Origin: Ewingella sp. CoE-038-23
GTDB lineage: Bacteria > Pseudomonadota > Gammaproteobacteria > Enterobacterales > Enterobacteriaceae
Direction: 5' to 3'
Assembly: GCF_040419245.1 (NCBI RefSeq)
Contig: NZ_JAZHOH010000001.1
Coordinates: 2,294,001-2,358,000, forward strand
Length of the DNA stretch: 64,000 bases
In this document: positions 8,279 through 17,295 of the stretch, in pieces
Layout of the letters: each line of letters opens with the position of its first letter
Position numbering within the stretch: position 1 is the first letter of the stretch
The notes under the pieces: generated by a model
Database searches by the model: none
What the model saw: the letters and a program-made list of their open reading frames with translations, nothing else
Told to the model about the DNA's origin: nothing
Translations under genes and position numbers: made by a program

Positions 8279-9760
8279 TTACGCCGGAACGCGTTGGATC
8301 AGGCGGCGTAGCAGTGGGATCAGCACGATGAGCACCACGCCGGTGGCGACAGAGCCCCAACCCAGCACGCTAAACACCGAGCTGTAACCCGGGTTGGTCA
8401 GCGCCGCCGTGCTGCCGGTGTTTTCAGGCATTAGCCCAGAGACGTAACTTGCCAGCACCGAGGCCACGCCGGTCACCATCATCCAGCAGCCCATCATCAC
8501 GCCCTGATAGCGCGCCGGAGCCAGTTTGCCAATCATCGCGTAGCCGATTGGCGAGATAAGCAGCTCGCCGATACTTTGCAGAACGTAGCTAATCACAATC
8601 CATTTAAAGGCCACCAGGCCGTCACCGCCCGCCAGACTAATTCCCCACGGCAGAACCAGCATCCCCAGACCGATACAGAACAGAGAAGCGGAGAATTGCA
8701 GCGGAATGTCGAGGTTCCAGCCGCGCTGGCGCAGCTTTTTGAACCACAGCGCCATCAATGGGCCGCCGACCACAATCACCACGGTATTGATGTCTTGGAT
8801 CCACTGAGGTGCGACTTGGAAACCATACACATTCAGGTTGATATTGTTCTCAGAGAACAGCATCAGGCCCATAGGCGCCAGTTGGTAAAGCGTCCAGAAC
8901 ACCAGCGAGCCGAGAGCCAGAATCAGGTAAGCCTTCATGCGGCGGCGTTCATCATGTTCGCGATGACGGAAAGTCAGCAAGGCCATGGCGGCAAAGATGA
9001 TAATGCCCAGCACCACCACGAAGTAGCTGCTGAACTCGGCATGAGTCAGCAACACGCGGATAATCGGCACCAGCACCACCAGCACGGCCAAGCCAATCAC
9101 CATGCGGCGCATAAACACGCTGCGGCTCGCTTCGCGCAGCGGCGTGCTGATGTCGGCCAGAATTCGCCAGTAATAAAGCGTGACGATAATCGCCAGCACG
9201 TTGCCCAAGGTGGCGAACAGGAACAGCGACTTATAGTTTTCAGTCAGCTGGTAGTAACCCGCCACGGCGAAACCAATGAAGAAGCCAAGGTTCATCCCGG
9301 CGTAGTTCCACAGGAAGGCGGATTCACGGCGGTCATCTTCTGGCGCAAAGCGCTGAGTCAGCATCATGTTCAGGCAGGTAACGTTCAGCCCGCTGCCGGT
9401 GAGGAACATGGCCAGCCCCCAATACAGCCCTTCTACCCCTTCCATGGCGATAAGGCCACAGCCGAAGACTTGCAGCACCATGCCCAGCACGAACAGGTTA
9501 CGGTTACTCAGGTAGCGCCCGCCGAGGTAGCCGCCAAACATGTGCAGACCATAGTTAAATGCGCCGAACACGCCCATGATGGCGTTGGCATTGCCTTCGC
9601 TAAAGCCAAGGCGTTTTGTGGCGTACAGCACCAGCGTGGAATACAGCACGGCAAAGCCGAGTGTGGCAAAGGTCTGGATGAAGAATAAAGCCCCTGAGCC
9701 TGCCGGTATCTTCGACCGGTGCGGCTGCTGCGGCGACGCCGCGTGTTCGAACTGACTCAA
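8279..9760 (-). CDS. Divergent POT-family (MFS) oligopeptide:H+ symporter
   Basis: A polytopic inner-membrane protein of the proton-dependent oligopeptide transporter family, about 493 residues. The C-terminal half has the diagnostic YVLQSIGELLISPIGYAMIG segment, with W-rich repeats and helices throughout. The helix-1 motif ExxER of canonical Dtp proteins is absent; the equivalent region reads FFIQTFATLGFAVLYS. No ATG exists near the N-terminus. A TTG at 9760 (LSQFEHAAS...) gives a normal length, while the open frame allows another TTG at 9850 adding 30 atypical residues. It is therefore a divergent POT clade rather than DtpA, B or C; substrate unknown. Confidence 0.82.
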   Translation of the reverse strand: MSQFEHAASPQQPHRSKIPAGSGALFFIQTFATLGFAVLYSTLVLYATKRLGFSEGNANAIMGVFGAFNYGLHMFGGYLGGRYLSNRNLFVLGMVLQVFGCGLIAMEGVEGLYWGLAMFLTGSGLNVTCLNMMLTQRFAPEDDRRESAFLWNYAGMNLGFFIGFAVAGYYQLTENYKSLFLFATLGNVLAIIVTLYYWRILADISTPLREASRSVFMRRMVIGLAVLVVLVPIIRVLLTHAEFSSYFVVVLGIIIFAAMALLTFRHREHDERRRMKAYLILALGSLVFWTLYQLAPMGLMLFSENNINLNVYGFQVAPQWIQDINTVVIVVGGPLMALWFKKLRQRGWNLDIPLQFSASLFCIGLGMLVLPWGISLAGGDGLVAFKWIVISYVLQSIGELLISPIGYAMIGKLAPARYQGVMMGCWMMVTGVASVLASYVSGLMPENTGSTAALTNPGYSSVFSVLGWGSVATGVVLIVLIPLLRRLIQRVPA

Positions 9761-10096
9761 ATTTGACCCCGTCTTACAAAAAATGTACTGAATGTACTGA
9801 TAGAAGTTAGATCTGCCAGAACCCTCATACAGCTGGTTTTTATATGGCAATAACCCGATAGGGCCGTTGTTATACTCCCGTCACCGCGTTTTTTCCCAAC
9901 ATAATTTTGTTATTTACTTGGTGTTAAAATCGTTTGCCTGATAATTGTTCTGCTACGAAGCATAGCTAATGACCCATCGCGCATCATAAGCAAGATTAAT
10001 AATTGGGCTTTTGCGGCCGCTTAAGGGTACTTTTGCTCTGTAAATCAGCAAATTGCTCTAACTTTGAGTAAACGATCGCTTTCCTGCAAAAGAGTG
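9761..10096. other. Intergenic region between POT transporter and first tRNA-Ser
   Basis: About 330 bp, AT-rich near the transporter start, with no convincing gene. It must hold the minus-strand promoter of the transporter; I cannot assign -35/-10 boxes with confidence. The right end leads into the tRNA promoter. Confidence 0.5.
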
Positions 10097-10125
10097 TTGA
10101 CGCTGAGGGTGCTTTTCCCTACATT
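10097..10125 (+). promoter_or_regulatory. Promoter of first tRNA-Ser gene
   Basis: TTGACG (10097-10102), a 17-bp spacer, and TACATT (10120-10125), followed by the GC-rich discriminator AGCGCC typical of stringently controlled stable-RNA promoters. The second tRNA copy has the same architecture, which supports the call. Confidence 0.75.
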
Positions 10126-10163
10126 AGCGCCGGTCAGCAGCGCTACGGCGTGGAATGACTTAC

Positions 10164-10253
10164 GGTGAGGTGTCTGAGTGGCTGAAGGAGCACGCCTGGA
10201 AAGTGTGTATACGCTAACGCGTATCGAGGGTTCGAACCCCTCTCTCACCGCCA
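10164..10253 (+). tRNA. serX: tRNA-Ser (GGA), copy 1
   Basis: A 90-nt class II tRNA with a long variable arm. The acceptor stem GGTGAGG pairs with the 3' CTCTCACC region, discriminator G, and encoded CCA at 10251-10253. The anticodon loop CTGGAAA gives anticodon GGA (serine UCC/UCU). The T-arm is GAGGGTTCGAACCCCTC. E. coli serX, also a GGA isoacceptor, lies beside ghrA, so this is the positional equivalent. It is identical in sequence to the second copy 529 bp downstream. Confidence 0.97.
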
Positions 10254-10305
10254 AATAAAAGCAAAAGGGGCTTGGATGAAAATCCAAGCCCCTTTTGCTT
10301 TTATT
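10254..10305 (+). terminator. Long terminator hairpin after tRNA-Ser copy 1
   Basis: A perfect 24-bp stem with a GAAA tetraloop starts directly after the CCA end. It has an A-rich 5' arm (AATAAAAGCAAAAGGGG...) and a CCCCTTTTGCTTTTATT 3' arm. Confidence 0.92.
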
Positions 10306-10340
10306 CGTTGGGAGCGGCCCGGTGAGAACCCTATGTTCGA

Positions 10341-10450
10341 CAAATTGGCAGGATAGCCAATTTGCACAGCCGCAGGCTGCCCGCAGGGCGAGGGCCATGG
10401 ACGGCCCGAGTGCACCCCTGAGCACCGATCTTACAGCGTACTCTCCCCTC
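10341..10450. repeat. Structured ~110-bp repeat, copy 1
   Basis: First of four copies of a GC-rich element. It begins with a perfect 9-bp hairpin (CAAATTGGC, AGGATA loop, GCCAATTTG), then CAGCC-GCA-GGCTG, then GGCC-ATGGAC-GGCC, and ends near GCGTACTCTCCC. No convincing protein is encoded. It lies just after the tRNA terminator and is followed directly by copy 2. Confidence 0.9.
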
Positions 10451-10451
10451 C

Positions 10452-10560
10452 GTTTGGCAGGATAGCCAATTTGCACAGCCGCAGGCTGCCCGTAGGGCGA
10501 GGGCCATGGACGGCCCGAGTGCACCCCTGAGCACCGATCATCTAGCGTACTCTCCCCCTC
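10452..10560. repeat. Structured ~110-bp repeat, copy 2
   Basis: A tandem neighbour of copy 1 with the same core (GCCAATTTGCACAGCCG, AGGGCGAGGGCCATGGACG, CCGAGTGCACCCCTGAGCAC). Its first stem is shorter (TTGGC/GCCAA). One C-to-T change is visible in the CCCGYAGGGC segment. Confidence 0.9.
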
Positions 10561-10626
10561 TTTTGCCTTTGCACCGCCCACATTGCCCACGTCTTAACCA
10601 TCCAAACCTAATCCGGCAAATTATGC

Positions 10627-10655
10627 TTGACCCTTTGACCTGCTCTCCCTATAGT
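10627..10655 (+). promoter_or_regulatory. Promoter of second tRNA-Ser gene
   Basis: TTGACC (10627-10632), a 17-bp spacer, TATAGT (10650-10655) and the discriminator AGCGCC. It is close to the promoter of copy 1 but not identical, so each tRNA is probably transcribed on its own. Confidence 0.82.
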
Positions 10656-10692
10656 AGCGCCCCGTTGCACCGCACAGCGATGTAACGACTAC

Positions 10693-10782
10693 GGTGAGGT
10701 GTCTGAGTGGCTGAAGGAGCACGCCTGGAAAGTGTGTATACGCTAACGCGTATCGAGGGTTCGAACCCCTCTCTCACCGCCA
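10693..10782 (+). tRNA. tRNA-Ser (GGA), copy 2
   Basis: A 90-nt tRNA identical in sequence to the copy at 10164-10253, with anticodon GGA, long variable arm and encoded CCA at 10780-10782. Promoter, tRNA, terminator and a pair of 110-bp repeats are all present again, so a whole module was duplicated. The flanks have diverged while the tRNAs stayed identical. Confidence 0.97.
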
Positions 10783-10832
10783 AATAAATGAAAAAGGGCC
10801 CTGATGAAAATCAGGGCCCTTTTTCATTTATT
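10783..10832 (+). terminator. Long terminator hairpin after tRNA-Ser copy 2
   Basis: A perfect 23-bp stem (AATAAATGAAAAAGGGCCCT... with GAAA loop). The sequence differs from the first terminator but both arms changed together, preserving the pairing. Confidence 0.92.
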
Positions 10833-10869
10833 CAGCTGAGGGCGGCTCGGTGAAAACCCTTCGGTTCGA

Positions 10870-10978
10870 CAAACTGGCAGGATAGCCAGTTTGCACAGCC
10901 GAAGGCTGCCCGCAGGGCGAGGGCCATGGACGGCCCGAGTGCACCCCTTAGCACCGAGCTTTCAGCGTACTCTCCCCT
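10870..10978. repeat. Structured ~110-bp repeat, copy 3
   Basis: Same element after the second tRNA. The first hairpin is CAAACTGGC-AGGATA-GCCAGTTTG. Relative to copy 1, T-to-C in the left arm is matched by A-to-G in the right arm, a compensatory pair. The second hairpin loop is GAA instead of GCA. Confidence 0.9.
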
Positions 10979-10980
10979 GC

Positions 10981-11090
10981 AGTTTTGCTGCACAGCCAAT
11001 TTGCACAGCCGAAGGCTGCCCGCAGGGCGAGGGCCATGGACGGCCCGAGTGCACCCCTGATCACCTTGGCTATAGCGTAATCACCCGCCG
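10981..11090. repeat. Structured ~110-bp repeat, copy 4
   Basis: A tandem neighbour of copy 3 with a degenerate first hairpin (TTTTGCTGCACAGCCAA) but the intact CAGCC-GAA-GGCTG and GGCC-ATGGAC-GGCC parts. It ends just before the diguanylate cyclase stop codon. Confidence 0.85.
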
Positions 11091-11098
11091 TTTGCTTT

Positions 11099-12193
11099 TC
11101 AAACCTCCCTATCCCCCAATTGCGCCAACTGCAAAATAGAGCTGGCGACCACCTGATTCTTCCCCTGATGCTTGGCTTTATACAGGGCTTCATCCGCCAG
11201 TTTTATGGCTTTGCGAATTTGCATCCCCGGCAGATACAGTGACACGCCGAGCGAGGCGGTGACCTTCAGCGGACTGCCATCTTCCAGCATCATCAGATTA
11301 AGCTCGATTTCCTGACGTAGCCGCTCGGCGATTGCCAGTACCGCCTCGGGCTGATAGGCGGCGGTGATCACCAAAAACTCTTCGCCACCGTAGCGTCCGG
11401 CAAAATCTTTGCTGCGGGTGACATTGCGCAGCACGCGCCCGACTTCACTCAGCACCCGGTCGCCAATCAAATGACCATGGGTATCATTCACCCGCTTAAA
11501 ATTATCAATATCAATGATGATCAGCCCACAGCTTTGGCGACGGCTCTGTTGAACCGAGAGCCGATAATCCAGACTGGCGCGGTTGCTGATTTGTGTCAGA
11601 GGGTCGGTGGCGGCCTTCACCCGAATGGCGAACACCTTTTTCATGTAGATTTCTTTAAAATTCAGGGCGTGATAGCACAGGATCATGCAGCTCGCGGTGA
11701 CCAGTTGATAAAGCACCAGCGTCGCCCACGGCACCACCGAACCATAAAGGCTCGATACCAACGCAATTCGTCCCAGCCCCACCAGCAGCAAAGTGATATA
11801 AAACACCCGATGCTGGCGCTTGCGCCATACGCGGAATAAAAACAGTCCGAGCATAATGCAGCCAATCAGCAGATTATTGAGCGAATAGCCGCCGTTAAGC
11901 GCAAACAGCAAGAGATAGCACGACAGCCCGCTGAGCCAGCCACCAAAAAAGGTCACCAAAATCATCGGCAGCATTTCGAAGCTGTAATAGACATTATCGT
12001 TGAGGATCAGCCGATCCTGGGAAAGAAATAGCGCCGCGACGCCGGCCATCAGGCCAAAAACGATGCGTTTCCAGATGTCGCCGTAGGAAGTGAAAGGCTC
12101 ACTGCGGCTGAGGATAAAATAGCCGACGGATAGCGTGGCGTAAGTGACGCAAACGTCAGCATATAATTTCCCTAAGGAGGTAAAATCGGGCAT
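11099..12193 (-). CDS. Membrane-bound diguanylate cyclase (GGDEF)
   Basis: A 364-residue inner-membrane protein that should make cyclic di-GMP from GTP. The N-terminal ~190 residues are a multi-helix membrane sensor (NVYYSFEMLPMILVTFFGGW, resembling 5TM-type sensor regions); the C-terminal half is a GGDEF domain. The active-site motif reads GGEEF (RYGGEEFLVI, near residue 268), and an inhibitory-site RxxD (RSKD) lies at the usual distance upstream. FKRVNDTHGHLIGD is intact, so it is predicted active and product-inhibited. It is divergent from dauA. I see no reliable basis for a specific gene name. Confidence 0.9.
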   Translation of the reverse strand: MPDFTSLGKLYADVCVTYATLSVGYFILSRSEPFTSYGDIWKRIVFGLMAGVAALFLSQDRLILNDNVYYSFEMLPMILVTFFGGWLSGLSCYLLLFALNGGYSLNNLLIGCIMLGLFLFRVWRKRQHRVFYITLLLVGLGRIALVSSLYGSVVPWATLVLYQLVTASCMILCYHALNFKEIYMKKVFAIRVKAATDPLTQISNRASLDYRLSVQQSRRQSCGLIIIDIDNFKRVNDTHGHLIGDRVLSEVGRVLRNVTRSKDFAGRYGGEEFLVITAAYQPEAVLAIAERLRQEIELNLMMLEDGSPLKVTASLGVSLYLPGMQIRKAIKLADEALYKAKHQGKNQVVASSILQLAQLGDREV

Positions 12194-12466
12194 TGGGAAT
12201 CACGCTTCCTGAATAATAAACCCAGAGAAATAAGGACTTATCTTGAATATAGATGAACTCTTAGTTTGCTGATATCCCCGTACCGAAATTATGTCGATAG
12301 CGGCACTTTTCTCACAAAAATCGGCGGATACTATCCAGCTTGTCACCCGTCTTGTCCTTGATTTGCATCTATAACTGTTACAGAAAAAGAGCGTATCTTT
12401 ACTGCTTAGCCGATGACGGGGTTGTTTCCCGCCTTAATATCCTCATCGCCATGGACGCCCGCTGTT

Positions 12467-14158
12467 ATGCATACTTCTGCCAATCGCCCTCTTCGCCTGT
12501 TTAGCGCCTTAAAAGACGCCTGCGTTAACGAGAAATACACTGCCCAGCGTCTGCTCAAGGATGCTATTGCCGGGGTCACCGTCGGCATCATCGCCATCCC
12601 GCTGGCTATGGCGCTGGCTATCGGCAGCGGCGTACCGCCGCAAAACGGCCTTTATACCGCCGCCGTCGCCGGGATCATCATTGCCATCTGCGGCGGCTCG
12701 CGGTTTAGCGTCTCGGGGCCGACGGCGGCCTTCGTGGTGATCCTCTACCCGGTTTCCCAACAATATGGCTTATCCGGCCTGCTGCTGGCGACATTAATGT
12801 CCGGGCTGATGCTGGTGCTAATGGGCGTGTTACGCCTTGGGCGGCTGATAGAATATATTCCGCTGCCGGTGACGCTCGGATTTACTTCAGGGATTGGTAT
12901 CACCATCGCCACCATGCAGATTAAGGACTTTTTCGGTTTGAGCGTGGATGCCATGCCGGAACACTATCTCAGCAAGCTGCTGGTGCTGGTTCAGGCCTTA
13001 CCAAGCTTTGATATAGGCGACGCCGCGATTGGCGTCGTGACGCTGGCGGTACTGATTTTCTGGCCGAAGCTTGGCTTGAAGTTGCCCGGCCATCTCCCGG
13101 CCCTGCTGGCGGGCTGCGCCGTGATGGCGATATTTATGCAAACCGGCCATTCAGTGGCGACCATCGGCTCGCGCTTCCACTACCTGCTTCCCGACGGCTC
13201 GCAGGGCAGCGGCATTCCGGCAATTTTGCCGCAATTTACCCTGCCTTGGGCAGCCACCGGCGGCGGCTCAGGTTTTAGCCTCGACTTAGTACAGGCACTT
13301 CTGCCCGCCGCGTTTTCTATGGCGATGCTGGGGGCAATTGAATCCCTGCTGTGCGCGGTAGTGCTCGACGGCATGACCGGCAAAAAGCATCATTCCAACA
13401 ATGAGCTGATCGGTCAGGGGATTGGCAACATCGTGACGCCGTTTTTTGGCGGCATTACCGCCACGGCGGCGATTGCCCGCTCCGCCGCCAACGTGCGCGC
13501 CGGAGCGACCTCTCCGGTGTCTGCCGTCATTCACTCGCTGTTGGTGCTTCTGGCGCTACTGATGCTCGCTCCGCTGCTCTCATGGCTGCCGCTGGCGGCC
13601 ATGGCGGCGCTGCTGCTAATGGTGGCGTGGAACATGAGCGAAGCCCATAAAGTGGTCAACCTGCTGCGTCGCGCGCCCAAAGACGACATTCTGGTGATGC
13701 TGACCTGCATGAGCCTCACCGTGCTGTTCGACATGGTGATCGCCATTACAGCGGGGATTGTGCTGGCATCGCTGCTGTTTATGCGCCGCATCGCCAAGAT
13801 GACCCGCCTGAGCGAAGTGGCCGGAGATTTCGCCGCCGATGAGGCCGTCTGGCGAGTCAACGGCCCGCTGTTCTTTGCCGCCGCCGAGCGAGTGTTTGGC
13901 GAGCTTTCAGCCCGCACCTCGCAGGCCAAACGCATTATTCTGGTATGGGACCGCGTGGCAATCCTCGACGCGGGCGGGCTGAGCGCCCTGCAACACTTCA
14001 TTGACGAGTTGCCGGAGAACGTCGAGCTGGTGATAACCGATATTCCCTTCCAGCCTTTGAAAACGCTGGCGCGCGCGGGCGTCAAACCTATCGAGCAGCG
14101 TTTAAGTTTCTACAGCACGCTGGCCGATGCTCAGGCCGCGAGCCAGCCAGATATTTAG
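12467..14158 (+). CDS. dauA: DauA, SulP-family C4-dicarboxylate transporter with STAS domain
   Basis: A SulP/SLC26 inner-membrane transporter closely matching E. coli DauA (YchM), which takes up succinate aerobically at acidic pH. The transmembrane domain includes [40 protein letters not shown] and [20 protein letters not shown]; the last ~130 residues form a STAS domain with [17 protein letters not shown] choose ATG 12467 ([12 protein letters not shown]) because it aligns with the family start. An upstream in-frame ATG at 12413 would add 18 atypical residues, and neither start has a clear ribosome-binding site. In E. coli dauA lies nearer prs; here it is upstream of kdsA. Confidence 0.92.
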   Translation: MHTSANRPLRLFSALKDACVNEKYTAQRLLKDAIAGVTVGIIAIPLAMALAIGSGVPPQNGLYTAAVAGIIIAICGGSRFSVSGPTAAFVVILYPVSQQYGLSGLLLATLMSGLMLVLMGVLRLGRLIEYIPLPVTLGFTSGIGITIATMQIKDFFGLSVDAMPEHYLSKLLVLVQALPSFDIGDAAIGVVTLAVLIFWPKLGLKLPGHLPALLAGCAVMAIFMQTGHSVATIGSRFHYLLPDGSQGSGIPAILPQFTLPWAATGGGSGFSLDLVQALLPAAFSMAMLGAIESLLCAVVLDGMTGKKHHSNNELIGQGIGNIVTPFFGGITATAAIARSAANVRAGATSPVSAVIHSLLVLLALLMLAPLLSWLPLAAMAALLLMVAWNMSEAHKVVNLLRRAPKDDILVMLTCMSLTVLFDMVIAITAGIVLASLLFMRRIAKMTRLSEVAGDFAADEAVWRVNGPLFFAAAERVFGELSARTSQAKRIILVWDRVAILDAGGLSALQHFIDELPENVELVITDIPFQPLKTLARAGVKPIEQRLSFYSTLADAQAASQPDI

Positions 14159-14179
14159 AATGCATCAAGGCTGAAAAGC

Positions 14180-14213
14180 AAAAAGGCGCCCTGTTTGCAG
14201 AGGCGCCTTTTTT
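14180..14213. terminator. Bidirectional terminator between dauA and kdsA
   Basis: AAAAAGGCGCC ... GGCGCCTTTTTT with an 11-base loop, between converging genes. Both strands give a stem followed by a U tract. Confidence 0.9.
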
Positions 14214-14252
14214 ATCTGGTGTCTGGCAATAAGCTCGCCGTACTACAGAATC

Positions 14253-15116
<864 letters not shown>

Positions 15117-15199
15117 TTATTGATTGTCTATCAGGGGCAGTTGTACAGGTAATGCACTGTATTTAAATGCCTATTTAATTTTCTGCGGCTAATTCTAAC

Positions 15200-16009
15200 T
15201 CAGTGCAAGGTAACTTGCTTGTGCTCAATCGCGTGGATTTGCACTTTAATCACTTCGGAAATCGGGTCTTCAGGACACTGCTCGACGAAGTAATTCAAAT
15301 CAGAGAGCGCGACATGATTGCAATCCAAATGGGCGTAGATCAAACCGCGGTCACGAATTTCGTAAGGATCATCTGGATCGAACTCCAGCAGGGTTTCGCT
15401 GGCGCGCAGGGCCATCTCCATCTGCTTCTCTTCCATCAGCGCGGCTTTTAGCGTGTCGAGCATTCTTCGGACGATGACGTTATTTTCCGCCTCTTCCAAA
15501 TCATCATCTTCAATCTCGGCGGTGACGCCCAGATTGCCCTTCAGCCAGACATGCAGAATATGTTCGCTCAGCGTGTCGCCGTTAATCGGGTTAATCAGCC
15601 ACATCTCTTCGTCGAGCCAGTCGGCACGCATAATCAGCTGAGTCGGGAAAATCACCGGCATCAGCGGCAAGTCCAACTGGTGGGCGATGTGCAGGAAAAT
15701 AACCCCGAGCGAAACTGGCGTGCCCTGGCGCGAAGCTAGTACTTTGTCGAGCCAGATGGCGTCTGACAGGCGATAGATGCCCCCCGCGCCGCCAAAGCCC
15801 CAGGTGCGATAAAACAACTCAATTAACACTTCAAGCTGCTGATCCTGATTGAGATCTTCCGGGATAGCCCGGCGAGCCTCCTCAACCAGCGACTGTAACT
15901 GGCGACTGACGTCATCCGCGTTGAAATCATAGCGGATGGCCTGAGTGACCAGAATGACACCGGCGCTGAGCGGCGCGGCGTTAAATTCGAAATCAGCAAT
16001 GGTACTCAT
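15200..16009 (-). CDS. sirB1: SirB1 (YchA), transglutaminase-like/TPR protein
   Basis: A 269-residue cytoplasmic protein, the same length as E. coli SirB1. The N-terminal two thirds resemble a transglutaminase-like fold (FYRTWGFGGAGGIYRLSDAI, PVSLGVIFLHIAHQLDLPLM), and the C-terminal part contains tetratricopeptide-like helices (LRASETLLEFDPDDPYEIRD). The biochemical role is unknown; the name comes from a Salmonella invasion-regulation screen. It starts 2 bases after the sirB2 stop, so translation is likely coupled. Confidence 0.93.
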   Translation of the reverse strand: MSTIADFEFNAAPLSAGVILVTQAIRYDFNADDVSRQLQSLVEEARRAIPEDLNQDQQLEVLIELFYRTWGFGGAGGIYRLSDAIWLDKVLASRQGTPVSLGVIFLHIAHQLDLPLMPVIFPTQLIMRADWLDEEMWLINPINGDTLSEHILHVWLKGNLGVTAEIEDDDLEEAENNVIVRRMLDTLKAALMEEKQMEMALRASETLLEFDPDDPYEIRDRGLIYAHLDCNHVALSDLNYFVEQCPEDPISEVIKVQIHAIEHKQVTLH

Positions 16010-16011
16010 AG

Positions 16012-16404
16012 TTATCCCAATAGCAGCGGTATTTGTGTCAAGGCGAGCTTAACGATCAAGGCTAAGCATCCTATTGCCAGAATAAACGCAATCCACCGAG
16101 TGGTTTGCCGACGTGGCCGTTTACTGAGTGCAACAAACCCCAATGCGATATAGATGATAACGCCAAAAAGCTTTTCAGTCAGCCAAGGAGTCTGCGGGCT
16201 GAATGGATAAAGTCGGGCAATGATCAGCAGCGCAATGCCGCTCACCAGCAAAAGCGTATCCACCGCGTGAGGCGTGATTTTCACCCAACGCTGTTGCAGC
16301 ATAGCAGAACCTGTCGATTTCCAAAAAAAGCGCAATACAAACAGAAAAATACTCACTATGACGGTGGCAATATGCAGGTATTTAAAAGCCATAAAAGCAG
16401 ACAT
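16012..16404 (-). CDS. sirB2: SirB2 family inner-membrane protein
   Basis: A 130-residue hydrophobic protein with about four membrane helices (ATVIVSIFLFVLRFFW, DTLLLVSGIALLIIARL, LFGVIIYIALGFVALS, IAFILAIGCLALIVKLA). The ATG at 16404 (MSAFMAFKYLH) is chosen because AAGGAAG precedes it and the length then equals E. coli SirB2; the frame stays open 16 codons upstream. Function unknown. It lies between prmC and sirB1. Confidence 0.92.
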   Translation of the reverse strand: MSAFMAFKYLHIATVIVSIFLFVLRFFWKSTGSAMLQQRWVKITPHAVDTLLLVSGIALLIIARLYPFSPQTPWLTEKLFGVIIYIALGFVALSKRPRRQTTRWIAFILAIGCLALIVKLALTQIPLLLG

Positions 16405-16458
16405 TTTACTTCCTTGTGTATTAAGGGTTACGGGCAGGCAATGAAGCAGCAAGAGCCA

Positions 16459-17295
16459 TTACGCTCCCTGCCACTGCCCGAGACTGACGCGGTCATTGCC
16501 GCCGTAATCTTTCACCGTGGCGACCTGATGGTAGCCCGCCTGACGAAACAGCTGTTGGACGTCTTTCGCCTGCTGCCAGCCGTGCTCCAATAATAGCCAG
16601 CCGCCGGCTAATAAATGCTGCGGCGCTTGCTCAATGAGAGTCTGTAAGTCGGCAAGTCCGGCGTTGTCCGCCACCAGCGCACTGGCAGGTTCGAAGCGCA
16701 CATCGCCTTCAGCCAGGTGTGGGTCGGCAGAATCAATATAAGGAGGGTTACTGACGATGACGGCAAACTGCTGGCCCGCGACGGGAGCAAACCAGCTGCC
16801 CTGCACGAAATTGGCATTGGCGAGCGCCAGCTTTTGCGCATTATGCTGGGCCAACTTGACGGCTTCGGGCTGTAAATCAACGCCGATGAGCTGGCAATCC
16901 GGGCGTTCGCTGGCAATCGCCAAGGCCACGGCTCCGGTGCCGGTTCCCAAATCCAACACCTTTTGCGGCGAAGGCGGCAAACGCAGCAATGCCTGTTCAA
17001 CCAGACATTCAGTATCGGGGCGGGGGATGAGCGTGGCGGGTGAAACAGAGAGAGGCAAAGACCAAAACTCACGCTCGCCGACCAGATAGGCCACCGGCTC
17101 GCCCTGCTCACGTCGCGCCAGCAGAGCCTCTAACTGTTCAAGTTCGCTGGCCGTCAGCGGCGTTTCGCCAAAGGCCATAATAAAAGTACGCGACCGGCCG
17201 GTGACGAACCCGAGCAGAATTTCTGCATCGCGCTTGGGGCTTTCACCCGCCGACAGGCGACGGGTGGCGTCATGCAACCAATGTTGAAAATCCAT
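16459..17295 (-). CDS. prmC: PrmC, release factor glutamine methyltransferase
   Basis: A 278-residue SAM-dependent methyltransferase (E. coli PrmC, 277) that methylates the glutamine of the GGQ motif in RF1 and RF2. The SAM-binding motif VLDLGTGTGAVALAIASERP and the catalytic NPPY (IVSNPPYIDSAD) are intact. The ATG shares one base with the prfA stop (TAATG), a translational-coupling arrangement with its substrate gene that is conserved in enterobacteria. Confidence 0.96.
   Translation of the reverse strand: MDFQHWLHDATRRLSAGESPKRDAEILLGFVTGRSRTFIMAFGETPLTASELEQLEALLARREQGEPVAYLVGEREFWSLPLSVSPATLIPRPDTECLVEQALLRLPPSPQKVLDLGTGTGAVALAIASERPDCQLIGVDLQPEAVKLAQHNAQKLALANANFVQGSWFAPVAGQQFAVIVSNPPYIDSADPHLAEGDVRFEPASALVADNAGLADLQTLIEQAPQHLLAGGWLLLEHGWQQAKDVQQLFRQAGYHQVATVKDYGGNDRVSLGQWQGA

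Noticed and set aside
8576..9688. 370-codon plus-strand open frame opposite the POT transporter
   Set aside because: Gln/His-rich composition mirrors hydrophobic codons of the transporter on the other strand. No start signal and no family pattern.
10164..10782. tRNA-Ser copies as attachment sites of an integrated element
   Set aside because: No integrase, no mobile-element genes and no partial tRNA 3' duplications other than the complete second copy, so a tandem module duplication is enough.
10341..11090. Possible CRISPR array
   Set aside because: The units are ~110 bp in two tandem pairs, separated by a tRNA module, with no short regular repeats, no spacers and no cas genes.
10045..11193. 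Open frames across the tRNA-Ser and repeat region (for example 10045-10590 minus and 10891-11139 plus)
   Set aside because: They run through tRNA genes and the structured repeats, and similar peptides arise only because the repeat is copied four times.
12413..12466. Upstream ATG for dauA adding 18 residues
   Set aside because: The extra residues lack similarity to DauA and have no ribosome-binding site; the family start aligns with 12467. Not excluded experimentally.
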